From Epiperipatus broadwayi (taxonomy: Eukaryota > Onychophora > Udeonychophora > Euonychophora > Peripatidae): 64,000 nt of DNA. A program made the translations under genes and the position numbers. The notes below the pieces were generated by a model. That model worked only from the letters and a program-made list of their open reading frames with translations, was not told where the DNA came from and did not search any database. Below, piece after piece: positions 1 through 10,480 of the stretch (position 1 is the stretch's first letter; each line of letters starts with the position of its first letter). The stretch is taken from the NCBI GenBank assembly GCA_028023455.1, contig JAQFVV010000207.1, forward strand, positions 2,029,347 to 2,093,346, written 5' to 3'.

Positions 1-1155
1 CCCTTTTCTCATACAGCAGTAGACATAGATATATATATATATATATATTTACTATCACATGTATACATATAAACACTCATTAATGGCTATGAATACACAA
101 AAAAATATATTACAACAATCTATTACACATATGATTTTAATATCTAACATAAAATGTATTATATGTTTATAAATTAACATCAATTGATAATATCATTATA
201 TAAATGAAAAAAAGAATAACTCTAATATTCTGCCATTTCGATTAACACCCACACATATAGTATGTTTCCATAGATGCAATCTACTTTTCAGGCAAATTTT
301 AAAAGTTGACAAGAGACCAAAAAGAAATTTTTATCTTTAACTTATTTGGTTTTTTTATTTTTATTTTGTTATTTCATAACCATTAGTCTATTTTAAGGTG
401 TGACATCAATCATTAATGGCAATGACAAGCTTACATAATTTATTATTTCTTGGTGAATATTCTTAAGTTGAATTTTGTTAACGAAATCGAGGAAATCTTA
501 TGAAATTTAGAGTGAAATTAATAAAAAAGTTTCTACTACCTGCATTTCCCCAGGGAACTTGTAGAATAAAACACATTTACAGTTGAATATAAATCCATGT
601 GAATGTATGACTAAACGTGAAGTTTCTTTTTTAGTTTTTTAGATCTCCATTTCCAGAAAGTTGATGATTCACAGCTTTAATAATGGCAGTAATCCAACAA
701 GCCTATTCCTTTTTTATCAGTCGTAGCAGCATATAATTAGCTTGGGATAGGGTTTGAGTCCTGACATGTTAGATTCTCACCCCACATTTATGCCATGATT
801 TGATATAAAATCCTTAGATCACTTTCTGCTGCTTTAATGACATCTCTATATTTTGCTATTTCACTGTCTGCAGGGCCAAGGTGACTAGCTTCCTGGGTCC
901 TTTCATTTTATACCCCCCTCCATTCTTTCTAGAAAGTTTACTGATTTTCTAATCTCAGCTGGGGTGAAAAGGAAAGAATAGTCAGCATTTCTTTTTTGTA
1001 ATTACTAACAAAGTTATGTCTTTTCATTAATAACCAAAGTTTTGTCCTTTTAAAAAAAATTAGTATAATCAATTTGTGTAACATCATTACTAACACTAAG
1101 TAAATTCTTTTTTTTTTTTTTTAATGTTTTTGTTTTTTGACGAAGTTTACTGATA
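1..1155. other. Anonymous AT-rich DNA, no gene seen
   Basis: No reading frame with recognisable similarity, no RNA gene and no clear repeat boundary is visible here. There is a short (AT)n run at about 30-48, several A or T homopolymers (for example near 1109-1122), and scattered stretches of more normal composition around 700-960 that could be an old repeat. I cannot assign any function. Confidence 0.6.
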
Positions 1156-3109
1156 TGTAACGGAATATAATATCCCGTCACATTATTTTAAAATTAAAAT
1201 AAAAGACCATAAATAAAAATTGATTTATTAAAAAGAAAAAAAAACTTAATTTAAAAACTGTTTAACGTATATATAGATCGCATGATGGACAACTTTAAAA
1301 ACTTTTAAAAAATAAAAATATTTGAAAGTAATTTTTTTTGTAAAAAGTAAAGATATAAAGATTGATATTTTAAAAATAGAAATAATGTTGATTTCTATAG
1401 TCTTAGAAAATGGACATGATTGTCTTATTAATTAAATGATTGTTCAAAAGCAAACTACCTTGTGAGGCATGTAAAATAAATTAAATGGTCAGATAAGAGA
1501 ATACAAAGGAATTAAATGGCCAATCCAAACACGAAAATGACAGCACGGACCATAACAGAAACACAAATGGATTAGTGACGATCTTGCTCATTGAATCTCA
1601 AGATCTAATGATAAGAGACTAATAAAAATATAAAAGCCAATTTATTATTATAATTTTTATCTTAGAGCTGACTATGAATAGATCGTTATAACTAGCTATA
1701 TTGCAGATTTTCACGATGTGGAAGTCTGCAATAAATTTAATTTTCCGGACAACCAGCTGAGGCCTCTGGATGACAGTTCCTGACCAAATGCATGGCAAGT
1801 CGCAGTTTTATTTCAAAGAAGGACAAAATCTACGAAAGTGATCACGAAGATGGACTTCTCAATCTATTAAATCCGTAAAGTATGAACTATTGTATCTATC
1901 TAATAACTTTCCTAAAATTGCAAGTAATTAATAACTGAAAATAAGAACTCTTATCTGACTTAAAGAATGCAAATTCAATTATTGATATTTTTTATGTAGA
2001 TGTTTAAGCAATCATTTCCAGTTCATTTTTTTTGTGTGTGTATTATGTTTTAACTAAAATGTATTAAATTTAAAGTTGGGTGTAGATAGCTGCATGGATA
2101 AAGATTAATAAATATGTTTAAATTCGTTTATGTTTAATTTAACAGATTTTAATTTCAGGCTATTTGTTTTGTGGTTGTGTCAGTGCTAGTGGAGAGATAT
2201 ATAGACGTTTATAATAATGTAATGTGAAGCGTGTTTAGCATACAGGGCAACGTGCCCAACTGAATGCATGACCCCAAAGAGGCAGTCATATCGTTGAAAA
2301 TGGTTGCAGATGTATTTCCTGCACCATTGACCCCTCCTAGCTCTATGGACAGGGATTTATAAGACAGCAGAAAGACTGCTTTCCCCCATTCGTAGCAATC
2401 TTTAAAAAAAAAAATTATATACATGATTCCTTAGTCAGACAGAGGCACTTTCCTGATCTAGACCTGGATCATTTCCTTCAAATAATATCACGCTGCCAGA
2501 TGCACATTCCTGTGGCATGATTTTATGCTAGCATCTTCATATTGCATTGATCGCTACTATATATCTGGAAGCAGGCATTGGGTTGACTACAAATTTTTAG
2601 ACTGAGATTGAATGAATGTTTTGATAAGTTTTAAGTGAAAAAAAAAACTTATGTAGACTATCTATGCTCGACATGCTAAAGTAAAATATAATTTAAATAT
2701 CCATCTGTGCGATCTATTTAAAATAGTAATTTAAATTTTTTTAAAAAAAAAATATTAATGTTAAAATCTAAAAATAAATTTAATCTTCAATTTTAAATGT
2801 GCGTTAATAATAATCTATTTGTGTGTTAATTACTGGCAGTGGCTTCTTTTATTTTATTGTTCTAAATATTTAATATATACTTTGAGAATAGAAGTCCATT
2901 GAAACTTATAAATGTTTTAAAATCTCTGCTACTCTATGAGCTAGTGACCTTGGGCAAACAATCGGAATCCAAATATATAAATTAAAATAAAAAAAAAGTT
3001 TTTTTAAACTTAACGTACCTGCCTACTATATAAATTTTCTAGGTTCAAATGCCTAGTGGCGCCCTGTAGTGCAGATTACGTGAAGTCTCCTTCTCCCCCG
3101 ATCGTTAAA
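1156..3109 (-). mobile_element. Old solo LTR (family A, copy 1)
   Basis: This is a diverged copy, reversed, of the LTR seen best at 25189-27390. The shared landmarks appear in the same order on the opposite strand. They are a near-terminal stretch at 3011-3080 (the 'tgcctactatataaattttc' motif, followed by a GGCGCC-containing stretch), the 'actggcagtggcttc' block near 2832, the 'gcacattcctg' block near 2500, the 'ggtcagataagag' block near 1487, and a TGTAACG-like end at 1156. The LTR 5' end lies at 3109, where the expected CGTTACA reads CGTTAAA. No second LTR or internal region is attached, so it looks like a solo LTR left by recombination. Exact target duplications are not clear. A 71-codon open frame at 2209-2424 lies inside it and is not supported as a gene. 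Confidence 0.65.
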
Positions 3110-3115
3110 ATATAT

Positions 3116-6100
3116 TGTAACAAAATTAAATGTCGATCAGATCCAGTGTAACAAAATGAGATCTGGTCTATTAAAGAATCAAAAAATTCAAGTATTGTAA
3201 AAATCTCAAATATTCCAGTATTACAAACATTAATAAACTGATCAAAAGTATCATTGTAACTTAAATAAACTAGATTAAAGATCCATTGTAATAAAATTAA
3301 GGTTTAGATCAAAAGATATTGATTAAATGATCATGAAATGTCAAATATTATTAAAAAATTATGAATCCAAAATATTCAGTATATTATTATATTCAGCTTA
3401 ACTTAATGAAGACAATCAACTGGATCTAAATGTATTTAATAATTATGAAAAGATTCAAATATAAATATTTATTTTATTTTAAAAAGCTTCCAATATAAAT
3501 ATCTAGCTCAATAAACGAAAAATGCATTGTAGATTTTATATCAAAAGAGAAGAATTATTTAACATGAGTAGTGGCTATTAAACCAAAAATCAGACTGAGT
3601 TATCTATCATATTACAGGTCATTGGATGAAAGGAAACACATTTCTATCATTAGATTTCTCAAGATATCCCACTATCAATAATTATAAGCAAATTATTAAT
3701 AACAAGTATTATAACTCAGGTATATGAAATCACGTGAGGTGAGTACACTAGTAATTCAATAAAATATAACTCAGGTATACAGACAGTAGATCTTATCCAC
3801 TTTCATTTCTTGGTTTGATGTTAAGTGCATGTTTAAACAAATACTAAGTGAATATGGTCTAGCAGGGTGCCACTAGATTATCTGAATCTAGACACGGTTA
3901 TATCTAATAACCTTTCACATGTACCGGGTTTGAATCCCCTTTTTGGTACTTTATTTCTAATAAAAGTGGGAGATTTTGCTTTTTGAGCCATATCACTATA
4001 CACACTAATATTTAGGTAAAAGTAAAACATCTTTAAACCAAAGTGGAGTATATTAGACATAAATCATTTCTTAGATCTTAGCCTAACAAATGTGTTTCAA
4101 TATTTTTATAAGTTTACTAGCTCAGATTATATATAACTAATTTAGGATGGCAATTCACTCATCCTTGCATGAAATAGATGACGGGATATGGTTATAATAA
4201 TACTAAGAAATCACTAAATATAATGAAATTAATATTTATTTATGGCCTGTAAACATTTAAACAGCTCATTAATTAAAACGTTGATGATGATGATGATGAT
4301 GATAATAATAACGATAATAACAAGGGCTTCAACTACAGCCCTAGGACTAAGCCTAAACATAAAACTAATTTTTATAAAAAATTCATAATTATTGCTTAAT
4401 TTTAGCATATTTACTTATATCTTAAATAGATAATATTCAACCACTGATGATGATGAATGACCACACTTAACAAAGACTACACTTAATGAAATATATATGC
4501 CTTGTTTAATAAAACAAACTAATATTTATTACTGCATTTCTAACATATACATAAAAATTTTCTATATTTGCATGAAAATTTATATTAACAATAACAACAA
4601 TAATCATAATCGACTGTTTTAAAATCATAACATTAAATTTTAAATTTCTCCCTCTTTCTCGTAAATGTATTTCAAAAGTATATTGTATCCACAAGAAAAG
4701 TATTTCATATAAAAAAAAAATATTCACTCATTGGCTAACATACCTTATAAATCTAACATGTAAGCAGAATGTTAAAAAAAAATGTTAGTAGGATTGAAAG
4801 AGCAAGTTTTAAAAACGAGTTTTAAATCATTTTCTCCCCCTCTCTTCTATCTCTGAAATGCTATACTTAACTTGAAACAAAATAATCTAATATTTTAATA
4901 CTACTTGTTACTTCACATTCACTCGCAATTATACACGTATAAAAATATTATTATGTATGTGCGTGTTTTATTCCAAAATAATAATAATATATTAGTTGAA
5001 ACTAAAATCATAGTACCATAAAAAAATTATTTTACACATTAATATTTCATAACTGTAAAATTAATAAACAAATAAATTTTGATACATTCAATATCATTTA
5101 TGTAGTTCAAAGGTATTATTATTAAGACATTCTTGGTTTCCATCGATCTGAATTGTCTTTAAAAGTTCTTTAAATAAAATATGTCACTTTATTACTAAAA
5201 TTTTATTAATACTCTGATTTCATAATGAAAATAGATATAAAAGACATATTACCGATCCAAGGGTTCACTTGTCTTGTATACTGTCTATACTTGGCAGCAA
5301 CAATTTCTGTGTTCTTTGGAACAATCACTTTCTTGAAGTATATAATTATTTGATGATGAGGATCCTATTGAGGTTATTTGCTTTAGTGGATAATTTGATA
5401 ATCATTATCAATTTTACTTCTCTTCCTGTCAAGCATTATTCTTTTAGTGAATGAAATACAGCAGTTGTTTTCACGTTATAAATTTCCCGGATTTAAACTC
5501 AGTTGTTGGAACAATTAATTGGACTTGATGATTAATATTTATCGGTAGATTAATTCATCTTTCATCGAATGCAGGTGAATGCTTTCTTCCTTCTATTAAA
5601 AACATCTTATTTCTCTGGTCAGTTAAAAGGTATAGAATATTATTTTAGACAAAACATCTTTTCTTTCCTATATGATGTGCAGCTTCCCAGATGGTCAGGC
5701 AAAGATGGGACATACATATAATTTTTCTAGCCAGTCATTTCTTATATTTTCAACATTCAATTTAATAGTCTAATAATCTGAATCATAATCACAATAATAA
5801 TAATAATTCAACTGATTTTTCCAGACACCTTTTTATATCCAATTTTTTAGCTAACTTAACCAATCAGAGATAGCATCACTTGCTATTTTTGGACAAATTC
5901 GTTTTAATTAGATCTCTAATTTATTTTCAACTAAATTATTTTTCAACTGAAAAGTTTAATCCTTTTTCCAGACACTTTTGTTTTTTAAAAAAAATAGACT
6001 TAATCCTTTTTTTTTCTTACACCCAGGTAACATTTCAAATTTTTGAGCTTCCTTCTTTAGATCTTAAGATAAGACAATATCAAAATTAGAGTTCCCATCC

Positions 6101-6810
6101 AGCTTAAGCTCCCAAACTGACAAACAAGTCATTTACAAAAACAAAATTGCTACAAAAATAGATATCTGATTCAACAGATTTCCTCTTTTAACATAAAATT
6201 GTACAAAAAAATAATTTGACAGATTTAACCCTTCTTTTTCTTTCAATATTTAATAAATGTAAATTTCTGTATGTAATGTACACACATACTTCATTATTTC
6301 AAATCATTCATAAACTAACATTAAATAATATAATTGCTAGCTTTGTAATTATAACCCTATTATTTAATTAAATCTGTAACTTTTAAATCCCAATTACAAT
6401 TATAGAAAAGCAAAATAGAAGTATAGAATATGATATTAGAATTGATCAAGCATAAGTTAGTTTTAAAGAAGTTAAAATGTTAAATATTTGAAATATAAAA
6501 CAATTAAATAGCTTACACATACACTGCCTATACGTATGCATTATAACTTTGCTTTTTAACAGAAAATTTAAATATTAAATGTGTGTGCTGCCCTTTTTGA
6601 GATTTATCAACACACAAACAAGTAAAGCATATAATTGCTGTCCCACTCTCTTTCTATCTAAAGTGTTTAAAACTGGATCTGGTAGGGTTTGAACTTGGAT
6701 GCCCTACAGCTTCTTTTATGGTTATATAAAAATGTGATGATGATTTTGGTTTACCTTTTCTACATGCACATTACTATAAATTTAGCTAGTGACTAAATTG
6801 TAATGGCACA
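3116..6810 (-). repeat. 3' LTR of the 11-kb element
   Basis: This copy is 3695 bp long and pairs with the copy at 10481-14177. By eye the two agree at roughly 97-98% over their whole length, with scattered substitutions and a few small indels, such as the altered stretch near 3412-3448. That implies a fairly recent insertion compared with the other elements in the window. On the minus strand it begins at 6810 with TGTGCC and ends at 3116 with GTTACA. It contains a (GAT)n tract near 4283-4302, a tRNA-like segment near 3855-3944, and no reading frame that looks coding. Confidence 0.85.
3855..3944 (+). other. tRNA-like segment with A- and B-box matches (LTR copy 1)
   Basis: An A-box-like stretch (tggtctagcaggg, 3855-3867) is followed about 70 bp later by a B-box-like stretch (gggtttgaatcccc, 3926-3939) and a T run. 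Between them are small hairpins: agat/atct, and ggttat/ataacc, the latter resembling a long variable arm. The spacing and motifs resemble a tRNA-derived SINE head or a decayed tRNA with a long variable arm. The acceptor stem does not close well, so I do not call it a functional tRNA. The same sequence occurs in the other LTR. Confidence 0.35.
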
Positions 6811-6826
6811 ACTTTTCCTCCCTTCG
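6811..6826 (-). promoter_or_regulatory. Polypurine tract of the 11-kb element
   Basis: On the minus strand, the bases just before the TG of the 3' LTR read GAAGGGAGGAAAAGT, almost pure purine. In LTR retrotransposons this tract resists RNase H and primes plus-strand DNA synthesis. Its position directly against the LTR edge supports the chosen orientation and boundary. Confidence 0.7.
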
Positions 6827-7039
6827 GATAAAATCATTAGCACTTTTGTTTTAACTATATTTAATAAAGAAAATCCTAATTAATAAAATAGACTAATAAT
6901 AATAAACACACTAATAATTAAAAATAAATAAATTTCTAACTACTGGTAAATATCATATTTTTCATTAGAAAACTTAAAGTAATTTATTTGGAGATCTTTG
7001 CCAGGCTACTCTGCTGAAGTATAAGGGATCAAACTCCTA

Positions 7040-7160
7040 GCATTATAGGTTCCCTTATTCCCATCAAGAGCAGCAAGCATAAAGGCATTCTCTCCTATTT
7101 TCTTGGTAATTGGAAATGGCTTTTTCTTTTCAAATCATATTGTGGTCTGCATAAAATTGC
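7040..7160 (-). pseudogene. Possible remnant of integrase C-terminus
   Basis: In one minus-strand frame the sequence reads PFPITKKIGENAFMLL, after which the frame is lost. This resembles the GPY/F module near the end of Ty3-type integrases, where a GPF-like motif is followed by a basic stretch and NAY-L. It lies between the gag-like frame and the 3' LTR, where the end of pol would be expected if most of pol had been deleted. The match is short and made by eye, so a chance resemblance is possible. Confidence 0.3.
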
Positions 7161-7270
7161 ACATGTACATCCAGTCCATTTTTAATATTTCCATTTTTCA
7201 TCTTGACTGGGTATTTATAAAACATATCCGGAGGATTTATTTTATATAACCTCCTATTACAAACTCCATT

Positions 7271-7710
7271 TAGAAATATGGACTCTTGTTACCCTATGCA
7301 ATATGCCTTGAAGTTTTTCAGAGAGATTGACTCTCTATACCATACATACTTTATTTTTAAACTTTCCAGAAAGATTGACTCCCTGTACCATATATAAGGC
7401 ACTTTGAAGTTTTCCAGAGAGATTGATTTTCTATACCAGATATCATTCATCCTTCAATCTTCCAGAGAGGTTGATTCTCTGGGCCATATACAATTTATTT
7501 TTAAAATTTCTAGAAAGGTTGACTCTTTGTACCAGACATAATTTGCTTTTAACTCTTTCAGAGCATCTAAATTTTTCAGAGAGATTGATTCTCTGTCTGA
7601 TACACACTGGACATTTACATTTTTCAGAGAGATTGCCTCTCTGTACCAAATATAATTTAAGTTTGATTTTTCCAGAGCAGTTGAATTTTTCAGATAGATA
7701 GATTCTCTTA
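7271..7710 (-). repeat. 48-bp in-frame minisatellite with hairpin units
   Basis: Unit starts recur at 7271, 7319, 7367, 7415, 7463, 7511 and 7559, exactly 48 bp apart. An 18-bp partial unit sits at 7559-7576, full units restart at 7577 and 7625, and a second 18-bp partial lies at 7673-7690. Most units carry a short inverted repeat of the form agagag-attga-ctctct. Because 48 is a multiple of three, each unit encodes 16 residues, with a consensus close to WYRESISLKN plus six variable positions. It forms the C-terminal part of the gag-like frame and continues past that frame's stop. Confidence 0.85.
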
Positions 7711-8848
7711 ATTTTATCACCTCATCTGGTGCATGGAGTTTTTCCTCCCACTCTTTTTTCCTTCTTTTCATTTTATGATCTACCCAAATCTGGTCTTTGG
7801 ACATCATCTCATTTACTTTCTTTACTGGAAGATTTGGTATTATGGCTACTATCGGCCTTTCTACTTCTTTTTCACCTTGTGGATTTTTAACTAAAGTAGG
7901 CATCCTTTTCTCTGACTGACTCTGTTCTGAGCTATCCCTACAGTCATCTGGACTGGTGCTACCATCGTTCTGCCCTGAATTTAGGTTTGACTGATCCTGC
8001 AGCCCTACATTAATACGATCTTTTAATTCCCCTATTTTCTGGTAGAGATCATCCATCTTGGGGTTCATGTACTCCATAACATACACCTTCTGGTTCTCCT
8101 CAACCTTCTCCAATGTAACACCCAATTCATGTTGATTCATTCTGGGTCCATCTTCTAAAGAACTTGATTCATCCCTTTTCACTATCTCCTCCCTAATGCT
8201 ATCCATTTGTTTCCCCAATTCTTTCCTAAGATTTTGGTTCATCTGTACACACTCATTGGCCATGCTTCCCTTAACTTCTCGTATTTCCTTTTCTAAACCA
8301 CTAAACTTATTTTTCATAGTGAGGGCCTGATCTACACAGCCCAAAGTTGCTTCCTTATATGAGTCCACTTTGGCTACCACCTCCTCTAATCTAATATTAA
8401 TTCCTGCAGAGGTTATTTCAGCATTCTTCTCTATGCATTCTGATATGGATTGGGAGACCAACTCATGGACCTCATTCCTAACTAACTCAATCTCTCTCTT
8501 ATTTTCTTCGATAGACTGCTCCACTTGAGCCTTTAATGACTGTAGTCCCTGACAGCCATCCTGTTTGGTGACTTCCATAGATCTACACACTCCTTCTATC
8601 CTCTCCTCTAAGGATGCAAATCTATTTTTACACTCTATATTGGATTTTTCAATCCTAGTTTCCAAAGCCATGATCATCCGGCTGTTATTTTCACTAGAGT
8701 TATCTATCTGGGCTTTGAGGTCTTCTCTCAAACTTTCTATCTCTTGCTTACTATCTTCTCTTAGACTATCTATACTTTTCTCTATCTTTTGTTCTAGATT
8801 TACCATACTTTTATTATTTTTCTCTATCTTTTGTTCTAGATTTACCAT
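7454..8848 (-). pseudogene. Coiled-coil gag-like frame, main segment
   Basis: This 464-codon frame is the longest in the window and the only substantial one inside the 11-kb LTR element. Residues 1-280 are rich in E, K, Q, L and S with heptad-like spacing, including repeated segments such as MVNLEQKIEK (twice) and SLRED-K (twice), so a long coiled coil is likely. A polar region follows (about 280-315), then a basic patch (KMKRRKKEWEEK, about residue 360), then about five 16-residue repeats made by the 48-bp minisatellite. I see no CCHC zinc knuckle and no enzyme motif. Its position after the primer site suggests a gag-type structural protein, but no family is recognised. It probably began further upstream: the 8958-9224 frame continues toward it, broken by a TAG and a frameshift. 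The TGA at 7454-7456 lies inside the repeat array, which stays open for about three more units. Confidence 0.6.
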
Positions 8849-9224
8849 CCCACTGCTTATTATCTTTTAGACTTTTGAACATCTGCATTATCATTAATTT
8901 TATGTCTGAGAGTTCATTTTCTATCTGAATCTGGACAATTTCTGGCTCCTCATCTATCTACACACTTGAGGCCATATTATTGCTACTAACATTACAGGCA
9001 TCTTCCTCTACTTCCTCTCTTTCCTCTTGTGTTTGTTTTAAGAAAACCTCCCCATCCTCTTCTTCAGTGTGAAAACGATCACTGATTCCTGGTATTGGGG
9101 CACCTTCCTCTTCCATAACCTCTTCCATACTATAATTTAGTTCACTCATGTTATAAACCCATATATATCCCATCTGTGCTTTCCTTACCACCAAAAACCT
9201 ACACATCCTCTCCTTGTCTGACAC
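8849..9224 (-). pseudogene. Acidic N-terminal part of the gag-like frame, broken
   Basis: An 88-codon frame runs from 9224 to a TAG at 8958. It opens with a GTG, and the first ATG lies six codons in, at 9206. It is strongly acidic (MEEVMEEEGAPIPG, then EEEDGEVF and EEREEVEED). After the TAG the same frame reads about 45 more codons of similar polar, coiled-coil-like composition, then ends at TAA TAA near 8810-8815. The 464-codon frame begins in another register at 8848, so a frameshift near there would connect them. I infer one original gag-like frame of more than 600 codons, now broken by at least one stop and one frameshift. Function beyond a likely structural role is unknown. Confidence 0.45.
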
Positions 9225-9598
9225 CTATCTTTGACTAACTGACTGATTTGCTTTTCACTTTATCATGCATTACAAATACAAAAAATATTTAATATCCTTA
9301 TATGATGAACTACACAACAACAATCTATATAGTCCATGTCTGTCTGTAATGGTCCAAATTATACATTCATCTATTCTCCCAGAAATCCGACAGATATTGA
9401 CAGTCCACAGAATGACTAGCAGTTCACAATCTTGAGATAAATAAAAGAATTTATTCACAGCACTATAATCATACAATGCATCACGAGCACTCAGAAGATC
9501 ATCCCAATTTGATCACTATTAACCACTACAACCTTTGATTGAATGATGCAAACTCTGTTGCAATAAAAGAAGTATTACGTGTTAGGGGCTAAAATAGA

Positions 9599-9893
9599 TA
9601 AACTATGCCTTGCTCTCTCTCTTGGAGTCTTATGTGGCAAGTATCAAGGAATGCCCTGCTTATTAAGGACTACAGAAAACTAAGCCTTGCTTTCTGTCTT
9701 GGAGACTTATAGGCTGACATCATGGCAGAACTACTGTTCACTGCTTCATGATAAAATAAGACTAACATATAAACTTGATTGGAAAACTATGCCATGCTCT
9801 CTCTCTTGGAGACTTATGAGCTGGTATCATGGCAGGTCTGCTGTTAACTGCTTCATGATAAAATAAAGATAACATATAAATTGGGTTGGAGCA
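9599..9893. repeat. Tandem repeat of about 107 bp in the element's leader
   Basis: A phrase with 'gccttgctctc' and 'cttggagacttat' occurs at about 9600, 9676 and 9783. The following 'atcatggcag...ctgcttcatgataaaataa' phrase occurs after the second and third. The second and third units are about 107 bp apart and the first is shorter. It lies in the non-coding stretch between the primer site and the gag-like frame. No function can be read from it. Confidence 0.7.
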
Positions 9894-10457
9894 GTGAATG
9901 GGTTTGATCATTCATAAGTTACATGAATACATAACATTCTCAAGGCAATAACAAAACTCTCCACTCATCATCAAAACTGCAATCTAACCAACCAAACTCC
10001 AACGATCAACCATCCAATCAAACCTCTAAAATCATAGACTTTTTACAAAATGAACTCCCCAAACACACATGAGACTACTATTCCATAATTCATCACTATT
10101 ACTATGCCTATCCTATCTGGCAATAAATCATTTTAATGTTCCAAAACAAACAAAAAAAAATTCTATTATTTATTTCACCTTTGTCTTAAGTTGTGATATT
10201 CATCTCTATTTTCAAAATTGATAAAAAAAACAAGCTGTTTTATGGCTGTACCCATTTTATCACCATCAATGAAAAATTAAATCATATTAAACATCATCAT
10301 ATGCAAATCTAAAATAAGACTGTTTGGCCAAGAAAATTTTGTAAGACAAAAAAAAATTTACTGAAAAAAAAAAGTTTACTAAAAAAAATTTTTCTCTTTT
10401 TAATCACACATCTCCTATCATTCTATAGACTCCCTTTTTCAGGTATATGGTAAAATA

Positions 10458-10479
10458 TCAAGCCCCAGTTGGGCGTCCA
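10458..10479 (-). promoter_or_regulatory. Primer binding site, tRNA-Lys-like
   Basis: One base after the 5' LTR, the minus strand reads TGGACGCCCAACTGGGGC. The complement of the 3' end of animal tRNA-Lys(CUU) is TGGCGCCCAACGTGGGGC, so the match is close except for one inserted A and one missing G. This is where reverse transcription would start. Its position fixes the element's orientation and the inner edge of the 5' LTR. Confidence 0.7.
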
Positions 10480-10480
10480 T

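Noticed and set aside
4506-4727. Frames at 4506-4727 and 11873-12061, and at 5269-5454 and 12633-12818, that recur as near-identical pairs
   Set aside because: Apparent conservation comes from the two copies of the same LTR, not from selection on a protein.
6661-6720. Possible tRNA-like B box (minus strand) near the start of the LTR
   Set aside because: The match is only to a short palindromic stretch, and no A box at suitable spacing was found.
7423-7701. 92-codon plus-strand and 68-codon minus-strand frames in the 48-bp repeat
   Set aside because: They are shadows of the minisatellite in other frames; the 464-codon minus frame explains the region.
8565-8870. 101-codon hydrophobic plus-strand frame
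   Set aside because: It is the complement of the coiled-coil frame; its Leu/Ile/Ser richness follows from the Glu/Lys codons on the other strand.
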